Shown: positions 46,440 to 56,559 of the stretch, one piece after another
Numbering within the stretch: the first letter of the stretch is position 1
Layout of the letters: every line of letters starts with the position of its first letter
Origin: Gambelia wislizenii
Taxonomy: Eukaryota > Chordata > Lepidosauria > Squamata > Crotaphytidae
Assembly (NCBI GenBank): GCA_030847615.1
Contig: JAUMIR010000003.1
Location: 288,852,265 to 288,916,264 of the forward strand
DNA: 64,000 bases
Direction: 5' to 3'
Position numbers and translations under genes: made by a program
Notes under the pieces: model-generated
What the model saw: the letters and a program-made list of their open reading frames with translations, nothing else
Databases searched by the model: none
Told to the model about the DNA's origin: nothing

Positions 46440-47533
46440 GGCCATCAGTATGCTGATGACACCCAGATCTATTTCTCCTTGTCGTGATCATTGGCCGCGA
46501 ATTCCGATGGCATCTCTCCTCTTAATGACTGTCTTAAAGCAGTAATGGGCTGGATGAGGAAAAACAGATTGAGATTAAATCTGGACAAAATGGAGGTACT
46601 CACGGTAGCGGCCCTGAAACCAGGAGTTGGATTGCAACCTCCAGTCCTGGATGGGGTCATGCTCTCCATTAAGGACTGTGTTCGCAGTCTGGGGGTGCTC
46701 CTTGATTCATCACTTCAGATGATGAATCAGGTGAATGCGATGGTCAGGAGCACCTGTTATCAGCTTCGGCTGATACGTCAGCTGCGCCCTTTCCTGGAAG
46801 TAAGGGATCTCGAGACTGTGGTGCACGCGCTGGTAACCTCTCATCTAGATTTCTGCAATGTGCTCTACATGGGGCTACCCTCGTGCTTGGTCTGGAAAAT
46901 TCAGTTGGTACAAAATATGGCAGTCAGAGTGATCTTGGGAACATCTTGGAGAGACCATATAACGCCAGTATTAAAATCTCTCCACTGGCTGCCTATCAGT
47001 TTCCGGGCTCAGTATAAGGTGTTGGTTATTACCTTTAAAGCCCTAAATGGCTTGGGTCCAACTTATCTCCGGAACCGCCTCCTCCCATACAATCCTCCTC
47101 GCGCATTTTGGTCCTCTGGGAGGAATTTGCTTCAGCCACAAAAATCTAGGCTGTCTGCAACCTCCCAGAGGGCCTTTTTGGTAATCGCCCCCAATTTATG
47201 GAATGGCCTGCCGAATGAGATCAGTCAGATGACGAGCTTAAGTAGCTTCAAAAAAGCACTAAAGATGGATCTCTTTCAGCAGGCCTTTCCTGATTAGATC
47301 CTGGCCTCAGGAGCTGCATCTCCTGGCCTTTTTTAGTCTTGTTTAGATTTGTTTTTAATGTGATTTTAGCTAGGTGGTTTTAATTTTATATTGTTTAATG
47401 TCTTTTTATGGGGGTGGGTGGTGCTTTTAGTTGGCATTGTAGAGTTTTAATTATTGGAAGCTGCCCCGATTGTTTTTAGCAGAGGGGTGGGGTATAAATA
47501 AATTTTATTTATGATGATGATGATGATGATGAT
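46440..47533 (+). mobile_element. L2-type LINE 3' fragment, second copy
   Basis: It begins within the RT active-site box (CAGTATGCTGATGACACCC, the YADDT motif) and runs to a UTR and GAT microsatellite (47508-47533). One continuous frame of 268 codons (46491-47297) has no stop and matches the 44072-44823 part of the other copy, for example WMRKNRLRLNLDKMEVL and LHWLPISFRAQYKVLVITF. The open frame in a truncated copy reflects youth rather than function. Confidence 0.8.
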
Positions 47534-47539
47534 GATGGA

Positions 47540-47790
47540 TGGTTGCCAGCATGGTGTAGTGGCTGAGCATTGGGCTATGACTTTGGAGACTAGGGTTTGA
47601 ATCCCTGCTTCATCATGGAAACCCAGTGGGTGATCTTAGGGAAGACACACTGTCTCAACCTTAGAGGAAGGCCAAGGCAACACCTCCTCTGGACAAACGT
47701 TGCCAAGAAAATTCTGTGATGGGTTCACCTTAGGTTCTTCAAAAGTTGGAAGCAACTTGAAGGCAAACCACCATAACAAATATGATAGGT
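47540..47790 (+). mobile_element. tRNA-related SINE, intact copy
   Basis: It has the head 'GCCAGCATGGTGTAGTGG', a B-box-like 'GTTTGAATCCCTG', the body 'AGAGGAAGGC', and the tail 'GGAAGCAACTTGAAGGCA' then a CAACAA-like end. This is the same family as the MITE-split SINE at 28079. It directly follows the GAT tail of the L2. Confidence 0.75.
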
Positions 47791-48207
47791 GCATGAACCA
47801 AATTTTCCCCTTGCAGTAGGCTGTGCAACTGTATTTTCTGCCATGTTTCAGTCAAAAATGAAACACAAAATGACTTCTGATTTGTAGTTTCAGACTGTAT
47901 TGACCTGTTTGAGGTTGCATGCTGGGAATTTTATGGTTCAGGGCCTTCATTAAAATAAACTCACACTTTATCATTAAAGTGTGTGTGAGGGATAACGAGT
48001 CTGTGAGAGGGCAGAGCAAGCCCAGAGGACTGCAAAAAAGTTCCTGGGAGTTGTCTTTATTTCTGAAGAACATTTACAGATCCTTTCATATCATTGACAA
48101 ATGTGTAGTTTTAGGGATACAGCCAGCAGGTGTAAGTATCAGAATGGGATAGATAGTTTTTCTCTCACTCCTCATGTGTTCCCTGAATGGGGGGGGGGAG
48201 TTGTTCC
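47791..48207. other. Unrecognised spacer
   Basis: Nothing recognised; a G-run lies near 48190-48198. Confidence 0.3.
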
Positions 48208-48358
48208 TAACACACTAACACACATTGGAAACTGCTTAATGCAGTGTAGATGTGTAAATAGCTATTGCTTAAAACAATTTGTAAGCCGCTCTGATAGCCT
48301 TGAGGCTGAAGAGTGGGGTATAAATAAATAAATAAATAATAAATAAATAAAAATAATA
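48208..48358 (+). mobile_element. SINE 3' part with (AAAT)n tail
   Basis: It shares 'ACACATTGGAAACTGCTTAA', 'AGATGTGTAAATAGCTATTG' and 'CTGAAGAGTGGGGTATAAAT' with the SINEs at 24568 and 60948. The tRNA-like head is absent. Confidence 0.75.
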
Positions 48359-48620
48359 TTTCAAGTTCAATATGCTTGACATTGTGAATTCAAGATGATT
48401 CCACCAATCTTTAGTAGCCAGGGGCACCAATGATTTTGGTCTAAAAATAAATAGGCAAAAGATGATGAAGAGTTAGCTTTGAGTTCTGGTTCTTTTTCCT
48501 CAGAAAACAACATCAGCAACTTTTAAAGTAGCTTGGAACCGAAGCAATGAATAGAAATTAAATTTCAAACCACACCCGCTCCTTCAGGCTAACCATATTC
48601 CATGGTGGGATGTAGACTTA

Positions 48621-49187
48621 GGACCTTATCAGGCACAGAAAATACGGCATCATAAGGATGCCACATAACTGAGAAAGGATGCGTGGATCAGACAATGTCG
48701 CCTTTTCATGGTTATGAAGAGCCCCAAATCCGTACCTTTTAATTGACAGCTTAAGCCATCAATAGATCTCTCTGCTGCTTTTTTGCTGGCATTGCTGGAG
48801 GGCGAAACCTCTATCCCTTTAAATCTCAGACTTACCCTGACAATGGCTGGAACAGTGTGAACACTTCCAGGTCAGATCGGGCCATCAAGGTAAGTGACAA
48901 TTTTTTTTGGACCTTCCCTGGGTTACTTGGAGGGTTTTTAGTGTGTTTAGGTGTTTAGTTTAACTTTTAGGTGTTTATTTATTTTTTTACATTTGAATTT
49001 CCCACACAATGAAATTATGTGGGATTTTAAAAGAAGTGAATGGAGTTTCCTCTTTATTGTTGGAGGAACTTTTACCAGGAAAGGCGGCAAGTGCGGGGAT
49101 GGGGGGAGACATTCTTTTGCCAGCATAAAAATTGATTTTTTTTATGCCCTCAAAAGAACGTTTTAACAGGGACGTCTGATAAAGTCC
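48621..49187. mobile_element. Harbinger-like MITE, family A copy 4
   Basis: The left end GGACCTTATCAG and right end GTCTGATAAAGTCC are inverted copies. Flanks TTA (48618-48620) and CTA (49188-49190) fit an eroded 3-bp duplication. The interior matches 40124-40744 ('GAACACTTCCAGGTC', 'AAGTGACA', 'CTTTTGCCAGCATAAAA'). Confidence 0.7.
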
Positions 49188-49261
49188 CTAGTCATACTTA
49201 CAGTAGCCTCAATGGAATCAATGGGACATTAGTCTAGTTCCATCCATTTCATACAGTTTAG

Positions 49262-49588
49262 TACTGTATATATGGGACCCGTATCTGCAGTTTCACTTAC
49301 TCATGTCCCCAAAAATGATATCCCTAGGCATCTTCTATGTCCTCCAGTGCAATTCTATGGTATACTTCTTACAGAAACTGGCCATAGAGTGGTGCTGGGG
49401 GACCTAGAAGATGCCTAGAGAAGCGTTCTCTCTAGGAATCTCTAGGTCATTCAGTGCAACTCTATGGTATGCTTGCACCAGGTGTAATTCATTTTAACAG
49501 GGTTCACTATTATCTGTGGTTTCCAGTATCTGCGGTAAGCCCAGGAATGTATCCTCCATGGATATGAGGGGGGGGGTTGTACTGCATA
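49262..49588. mobile_element. MITE, family C copy 2
   Basis: The core 'GTCCTCCAGTGCAATTCTAT' and its inverted partner 'CCATAGAGTGGTGCTGGGG' match 14944-15184. Outer parts contain 'GACCCGTATCTGCAGTTTCA' and 'GTATCTGCGG'. The exact ends are uncertain. Confidence 0.55.
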
Positions 49589-49589
49589 A

Positions 49590-50576
49590 GTATGGTTCAG
49601 TCTAAATCCAAATTTAGAATTTTATGGAAAGGCAAGTGACACAAATGTAAGGGGAAATAAGAAATAGAAGACTAAAGAGAAGATCTGTTTTTCTTAAAGT
49701 TTAAATAATTGAGGATGATAGGAAATAAGTACTTTCATAGGGTGGGGGCAGCAAGAGAGTAAGAAAGTAGGCAAAGATGGAAACATTAATCTTAACTGTA
49801 ACCTAGAGCAAAGTATCTGTGGAGTGAAGATGACAAGAAAGCAGATTAAAGAAAGAGAAATAGAAGCCAGGAAAACGAGTGTAACAAAAGGGAATTTTTG
49901 GACAAAATAAGATTAAGAAAACAAAGTGTAACAAGAATAACAACAACACAATTAAGACTAGAGGAAAAGTGGTGAATCTGAGAGTCCAAAGTAGAGAATT
50001 GTCCCAAACAGAAAGAAAACAGAGTTTCCAAAAGTTAATCTCTGAGAGAATAAACCAGTATGGAAGGAGAATACTAAAAATAAGTTTTTCTAGTCAATTG
50101 AATAAAAGAAAAGGAATAAAATAGAGGATCACTTTACCACATGTATCTTTATACAATTCCATGTAGTCAGAACAAGTTCAACACTTCTGGGTGTTGTCTT
50201 ATTCTCCAGGATGAAAGCCATTTCAAGTTCTGGGTGTTGTTTTATACTATAGGATGAAAGCCATTTCAAGTTCCTTGTAAAAATGCCCTTGTTTGCTAGT
50301 TGATATTTCTCACATGGTATGCATGCAGCTCTTACTGTTTCAGGTGGGTGGGTGGGAAGGAGATGGGTGGGAAGCTGATAAGGGAATACTACATATGCGG
50401 CTTTCACGTTGACACAATTTGCAGGATTGTATACCAGTTGAGAGCAGCTTATTATTAAAAAAAGGAATGTTGGGACAAAAAGAGGAAATGGCTCTTGATA
50501 TAAAAATAACCTCTTATATTTAGTACTGATTTTTGTTTCTTTTATGCTAGCTAGGCTTTTATAAAAACTGTAACAA
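49590..50576. other. Unrecognised purine-rich spacer
   Basis: A/G-rich on the plus strand, especially 49640-50110. No coding region is supported; a 162-codon minus frame (50617-50129) has no recognisable domain. Confidence 0.3.
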
Positions 50577-50725
50577 AGGGCCCATTCACACCACACCATT
50601 ACAGCACTAGATTCCACTTTAACTGCCGTGACTGCATTCTATGGAATCCTGAGAACTGCAGTTTAGGTAGGAGTTTTTAGGATCCTCAGCCAGGGAGTTC
50701 TGGCTGAGGATCCTAAGGGTTAACC
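50577..50725 (+). mobile_element. hAT-like palindromic MITE, copy 3 (partial)
   Basis: It starts AAAGGGCCCATTCACACCAC, then 'GATTCCACTTTAACTGCC' and 'TATGGAATCCTGAGAACTGC', as in the copies at 241 and 851. The centre holds a perfect hairpin, TTAGGATCCTCAGCCA (50677-50692) against 50701-50716 with an 8-bp loop. The right half is missing. Confidence 0.6.
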
Positions 50726-50764
50726 CATCTTAACCCTTTGTAATAATGTCTCCAAAGTGCTTCA

Positions 50765-51347
50765 GGAGATTATCAGATGAACCTCCAAAAACATTTCTGT
50801 TCCACCATATTTTCAAGTATAATTGTCCCACACAACAACCCCTTTCAGCATACGTACCTGTAATAGTGACAAAAAGCAGCCCCAGCATTACCGGAGCACA
50901 AACGCTAGCACTGTTTACTTCCACATTCGTGATCTTGACAGTTTTTGCAAGAAGACGTGAGCACAGTTAATTAAAAAAAAAAAAACAGCAACATTTTTTT
51001 AAAAAAAACAAATGTACACACAACCATAGAAACACACTTACAAACTTCCAAGGAAACTGGGGAGGTTCATAAAAAAGAGCGTCCCGTACCTGGCTTTCGT
51101 GTTCTCACCCAGAAGTGTTCTGGCAGACTGCCCATTGACAGGAGAAAAATGGTGTGCAGTTTCAAATGCAGACAATACCAGGACAAAAACGCAATGGCAG
51201 ATCTATTGATGGCTTGGGCCATCAATAAAAAAAGAATGCCTTATTAACAGCATAGGAATGCAAAGGACGGCATCGTGTGATATGGGTGTCCTTTCGCATT
51301 CTTTTGGCATTGTTATCACATCATATTTGCCATGTCTGATAATCTCC
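50765..51347. mobile_element. Related MITE with altered ends, family A copy 5
   Basis: Ends GGAGATTATCAGA and TCTGATAATCTCC are perfect inverted 13-mers, differing from the other family members at two to three positions. The interior includes, in the opposite orientation, 'CTATTGATGGCTTGGGCCAT', matching 'AAGCCATCAATAGATC' of the copy at 48621. No clear duplication is visible. Confidence 0.65.
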
Positions 51348-51454
51348 TAGACCCAATAGCTACTAATATTGTTGTGCTTTATTCATACTAAAATTTGTAT
51401 CACTTCACTCTGATAGTTTTTATGTAAAATATGACACACTATCAATCAGTTGAA

Positions 51455-51542
51455 AAGACTCCTGAGCAGCTGCTGTTTAACTTTGTTTGCAGTTACTGAA
51501 CTGTAAACAAAGTTAAAAAGTTAACAGCTGCTAAGGAGTCTT
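51455..51542. repeat. 88-bp hairpin
   Basis: Left arm AAGACTCCTGAGCAGCTG...TTTAACTTTGTTTGCAG and right arm CTGTAAACAAAGTTAAA...CAGCTGCTAAGGAGTCTT pair with two mismatches and a 4-nt bulge around an 8-nt loop. It could be a small palindromic repeat or a microRNA-like precursor; nothing in the sequence decides. Confidence 0.7.
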
Positions 51543-51708
51543 GTTAATGGAAAAGCTTTAACTGATTTTCTACCAGTATAATCCTATAACTGCCTATTGC
51601 AAAGGAAACATATTTAAGCAATTCCAGAGCAGGGTCTGAAGGCACGTCTTGCAGCCAGTATACTAAAGCTATGCTGCTTTAAGCCACTTCCATTGTTGGA
51701 TGCTTATC

Positions 51709-53203
51709 TGTTATCTGCCCTGATATCCCCACCCTTCCAATAATTCATCAATTGGCTATATTTCATAACTTGGCTTATTTATTGGCCTTCTACATGAACG
51801 GTAGAAGACCAGGGCCTCCCAAATGCAAGGAATCAAGGTGTGCTCAGAAAACCTAAGGAAGAGGCCATCCCAAATTCCTAAAAGACATTAATAGGAGTAT
51901 AGTGTCTAGATCAAGGGAAGTAATAGTGCCACTCTATTCTGCTTTAGTTAGACCTCTCCTGGAATACTGTTACCATCTATGGGCACCACAATTCAGGAAG
52001 GATATTGAGAAGCTGGAGCGTGTCCTGAGGAGGGCGACCAGGATGGTGGAAGGGCTAGAAGCCATGCCCTATGAGGAGCGGCTCAGGGAGCTGGGTATGT
52101 TTAGCCTGGGGAAAAGAATGTTAAGAGGGGACATGATAGCCATGTTTAAATATTTGAAGGAATGTCATACTGAGGATGGGGCAAGCTTGTTTTCTGCTGC
52201 TCCAGAGACTAGGAAACAGAGCAATGGGTTCAAACTACAGGGAAAGAGATTCCACCTAAACATTAGGAAGACAGTAAGAGCTGTTCAGAAGTGGAATACA
52301 CTGCCTCATAGTGTGGTGGAGACTCCTTCTTTGGAGGTTTTTAAACAGAAGCTGGATGGCCATCTGTCGGGAATGATTTGATTGTGTATTCCTGCATGGC
52401 AGGGGGTTGGACTGGATGGCCCTTGTGGTCTCTTCGAACTCTAAGATTCTATGATTCTATGCCCAGGTAGTAATTATGCGAACTCCCCTTGGACTGGTAT
52501 TTAGGGTGGGAATGTGCTAATTCTGCTGGAAGTCTGTGGAAGTGAGTTGTTCACTAATTAAATCAAAGTGGCCAGGCATTCTTTGCTCTGCAAAACTGGC
52601 TTTCCTTCCCATGTCTCCTAGAACAATAGAAGGTTGCCTGACAGCCAGCAGTCTTAATGTCTCAGCCGTTAGTGATCATTAACATACCCGGGGCTTCCAT
52701 ATTCTAACGGTGGGAAACTCCATCTAATGTTGTCTTCCACTCAAAACACCCCTTCAGGGTGAATTATGAATGTAAATATCACCTCAAAACACCACCAAAC
52801 TGTGCTCAGTTTCCCAGAGGCTTTCACTCTGTTGGTTTGCTGTGTCACCAGCACACATAGCCATATTTCATCTCTGCATGAATCACTGCTCTTTGGACAG
52901 GCATAGTATAGTACATCATCCTGAACTCTATTCCTCTATCCCAATACTTCCTCCCATCCTTCACTAGCCTTGTGTGATTGCTTGAAGCCTGAGTGTTGCT
53001 GTGAATGCTTCCAAGATTATTTCTCTATAAAAACCATTTTTATTTTATTTCCTGGCTGTCTCATCAATTGGTACTGGTATACATAGGTCAAAAGGTCCTG
53101 TAGTTACCCAGCCTCTCACTGCCATATTGAGCTAATTCAAATTCCCCATATTAATATCTGACGCAAGTGGGTTTCCCATGAACCCCCAGTAATTTGGGTA
53201 ACA
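51709..53203 (+). mobile_element. Solo LTR, copy C, split by a CR1 fragment
   Basis: It starts TGTTATCTGCCC and ends TTGGGTAACA, with 4-bp flanks TATC (51705-51708) and GATC (53204-53207), one mismatch apart. It aligns with 11050-11964 throughout ('CCAATAATTCATCAATTGG', 'CTATTCCTCTATCCCAATAC'). Without the CR1 insert its length is about 920 bp, as in copy A. Confidence 0.75.
51890..52461 (+). mobile_element. CR1 3' fragment
   Basis: A 5'-truncated CR1 encoding only the ORF2 tail (51902-52381, 159 codons, no stop: [49 protein letters not shown]). It ends in the ATTCTATG repeat (52447-52461). It differs from the full-length CR1 at many residues, so it is an older or different subfamily. It lies inside LTR copy C. 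Confidence 0.9.
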
Positions 53204-53207
53204 GATC

Positions 53208-54478
53208 ACACTAGTCGGTTGTTTTGCTTATTGCATTTGAAAACTGGCTCTTCTTTCCCTGGAAAGGTATCAGAATGTTAATGTGCTTTTCTGCATCATT
53301 AGTTCATTTGCCTTTTAATGCCAATAGTTCTCATATTTGCACTTGAAATACACCCAAAAGTGGTTATTAAACCATAGTAGAATGGAGGGGATAATTAACA
53401 GATTATTCCAAATGGGAAAAGAATTGATTTCCAAATGACCCCATAGTGGTGCAGCATGCTACAGCACCAGGAAAGCCATACCATCTTGAAATAAGCCCCA
53501 GGCAAAAATGGCACTAGCATAGACCCATTACGGGATAAGTGTTGAGTAAATAAGTTTCTTAGCTCCTTGAGTTTCGTATGGGTGAGACATAAATGCTAAA
53601 GCACCTATATGGAGTGGTAGTTACCATGTCAAAGCCATTATCTTTTATCTCGATCTACCTCATATGGTTATTGTGAGGAGAAGATGGGTGGGAGGGGAAC
53701 TGGAAAACAGACATATATCCTGACCATGTCACTTTGGATTAAAAATGGACTTCATGAACATCAACTGTATGTTAGGGCTAAAGTATGTATTATTCTTAAT
53801 GGCATAGTATGCAGTAATCTCTTTTCTGTTTTCCTGTAATTAATTAGAGGTGCTAAGGGGAGGTATTGCTATCCAAATCAAAGTGTGTATGTGCAGGCAG
53901 GGGAAGGTTTATTAAGTATTACTGATACTGTTGTAACCATTTTTCACATGATAATCACAAAAGCTATTCATTCTGGATTTTTTTGTTGCTTGACAACAAA
54001 AGTTGAGAATATTATTCTTTTACAAAAGTGCTGCTTTGATAGAGAACACCTGGCTTCTCTGTTATAAATAAGAAACAACTATATTTTAGCACATGTATCA
54101 ACTGAAGTTAAACACTTCTGATGTTTTTTCTTTCAGGATTGATAGGTAAGCAGGTGTGCACCCATAATCTGTGAACAAATCACCATCTGTAAAGGGTGGA
54201 ACATAGATCAGAAACAGAAACAGAACATGTGGCTTGACCAGGAAGTAGGAAGTGATAATTGCTGTCTTGATGGCAGTATTGGGATAGAAGGCCATTTTGG
54301 CCTCTGATAGCAGAAAAAAGCAATGGCCACAGGAACATTTCTGAGATGAAAAGTGGGACATGTGTGTTCAAGCAAAAAGGTCAAAAAGGTTTGGCCAGGC
54401 AAGAAGAGGGCAAAAATTATTAATTGGGAAGAACACACAAAACTATACTTTTAAATAAAGAAACATTGCAAATTATGT
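53208..54478. other. Unrecognised stretch
   Basis: No domain or named repeat recognised. Confidence 0.3.
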
Positions 54479-54484
54479 ACAAGT

Positions 54485-56180
54485 ATGTCTATTAAATAAT
54501 GAGACTGATACAATAACCCATCTTTATTTATATGTATTACAATGCTAATGCTTGTTCCCTTCAATATTCTCCCCACACACTGATTTCCACTGGCCGGAGG
54601 CATGGAGCAGATCAGTTTTTGCCAGCTGTTTCAACACATCTGCCATTTTCTTCTTTACTCAAAACGTGTTGCTTTAAACACCAGCTCACTTTAGAGAAAA
54701 GAAAAAAGTTGCATGGTGTCAAATTTGGTGACTGTGGAGGATGCTGAAGTGTAGAAATGCATTTATCGGCCAAAAACTGCTTCACAGAAAGTGCTGTGTG
54801 AGCAGGCGCATTGTCTTGATGAAGAATGATACCATTGTTCCACACTTCTGGCCTTTTTTTCTGGCTCTTTCTCTCAGCTTGTCACCTGTAGTCTCCTTTA
54901 CAGTTGGCAGCTCCAACTCACACAGTAGGCAAATAGATGGCAGTGTTGCTTGAAACAGGAAAGTTTATTACAAATAGAAAAATTCAAAGGCTCAAGCCTC
55001 TACAAAAATATATCTGCACAGATATGGTACCTTCAGGTGAAAGGGACAATGGGGTAAGCTAAGAGGCAACCATATGTACCATTTTAACTTTCAGTTTTCT
55101 CTAACCTGAAAAGTATCAATCACTACTTGTGCCAATTTATTGATTGTGCCTTTCTTGGCACCAGAAATGAAGCATAGGATACATCAAAGCATGCATGAAA
55201 CATAACAGTGTCCCCTGACTTTCTTGGCAACTCTAGTCTGGACGTATAGATAGCTACAGGATGCCTTCCTCTTCAGCAGACATCATTTCATGTCAGCTTG
55301 ACTGGAAAATTATCAGCTTTTCAAAGAAAGAGAAAGTTGAAGGAAAGTACTTCTCAGAACCTGGACACAGGGTCGAAGAAAAGGCCTTCAGTTGAAAGAA
55401 AGTAGAGTTGAAGGGGAGGGCTCCTCAGCTAGGATCTTTATTACATGCGTGGCTCTTTCATTAAAATGGCTGCTGGACTCCATTTTAAGTAGGCCCACTG
55501 CTCTCAAGCTTTGTCAAAACTTCGTTATAATAATACTTGTTCACTGTTCTGGAACCTATTCTTCTGAATTATGCCCTTGATGTAAAAACAGACAATGAGC
55601 ATGGCTTTGAATGTGGACTTGCTTTGATGTGCTTTTTTCATTCTTGTTGATGGTGGTGTTTTCCAGTGCATTGACTGTTGTTTTATCTCAGGATCATACT
55701 GGAAGATCCACATTTCATCATAAGTGATGATTTTTTGAAAAAGGTTTGAGTCCACCTCAAGTTGCTGCACAATGTCAGCACAAATTTCCTTGCAGCACTC
55801 TTTTTGCTCTGGTTTGAGAACTCTAGGGACCATCTTGGCAATTTTCCATGCAGTGTCTTTGTCAATGTTCATGGCTTCAGCTATCATTCAGACACTGAGT
55901 TGGTGGTCTCCTCAATCTGGTTGATCCCCCCACCCCCAGTTTCTTTGTGGAAGGTCATCCAGGGCATTCATCATCTTCCACATTTTCATGTCCTTCTCTG
56001 AATCTTTTGTGCTACTCAAACACATGCATATGAGACATGCAGTCTTCCTTGTAGGCCTCAGTAAGCATTTGAAAAGATTCCATTGGTGTTTTGTTCAATT
56101 TTACTAAAAATTTCAAATTGACATGTTGCTCAACTTTTAAATTTAGTATTTTTTTTCTGGCACACAACAGACAACACAGC
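54485..56180 (-). pseudogene. Mariner-type transposase, broken and interrupted
   Basis: On the minus strand the pieces in order are: KFLVKLNKTPMESFQMLTEA and HVFE*HKRFREG (N-terminal helix-turn-helix region, about 56125-55980); 55887-55525 with ICADIVQQ and the first catalytic Asp in ITYDEMWIFQYDPE; an insert at 54884-55500; then 54845-54612 with the second Asp in ILHQDNAPAHTA and PPQSPNLTPCNFF, where the third Asp position (PDL) has become Asn. A frameshift sits in an A7 run near 54855. The 3' end has 'GTCTATTAAATAATGAGACT' (54486-54505), typical of mariner ends. Stops, frameshift, insert and lost Asp all make it inactive. Confidence 0.85.
54884..55500. mobile_element. Unidentified insert in mariner with long target duplication
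   Basis: The 617-bp segment separates two adjacent parts of the transposase. It is bounded by CTCTCAGCTTGTC (54871-54883) and CTCTCAAGCTTTGTC (55501-55515), a duplication of 13-15 bp. On the minus strand it holds two AATAAA-containing sites (near 54966 and 55438). No ORF or known family is recognised. The duplication length argues for LINE-type retroposition rather than an LTR. Confidence 0.55.
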
Positions 56181-56181
56181 T

Positions 56182-56555
56182 CCTTTAAATGATGACTGAC
56201 AATTAACTGAATGGCCGAGAGTTGTTGGTTTGTTATGCAGGTTCAGATATGTTCAAGGTCACCACTCAAGCATTCACAATCAGTTCTCCCTGATTTGGCT
56301 GAAAGGCAGAAACACAGTCTCTTTATTTAATAGACAGATCTCATACTAAGTTTAGGAAAGCCTGAAAAATAATTCTCAGATTAATAAATGCAATATTCTG
56401 TGTGTATAAACATGCAGCATGATTAACAAAAACCATAGTATACAATACATTTTTGTGAAATCAAAACCCTGTTCAAATTACAGTTTCTTTCAGATTCATA
56501 GTTGCTACACAAACTCTGTGCTCATACCCACACACTCAGCCCATTGCACATTGTA
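56182..56555. other. Unrecognised spacer
   Basis: Nothing recognised. Confidence 0.3.
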
Positions 56556-56559
56556 GATC

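Noticed and set aside
50129..50617. A 162-codon minus-strand frame
   Set aside because: Runs across unrecognised DNA into a hAT MITE; no family resemblance.
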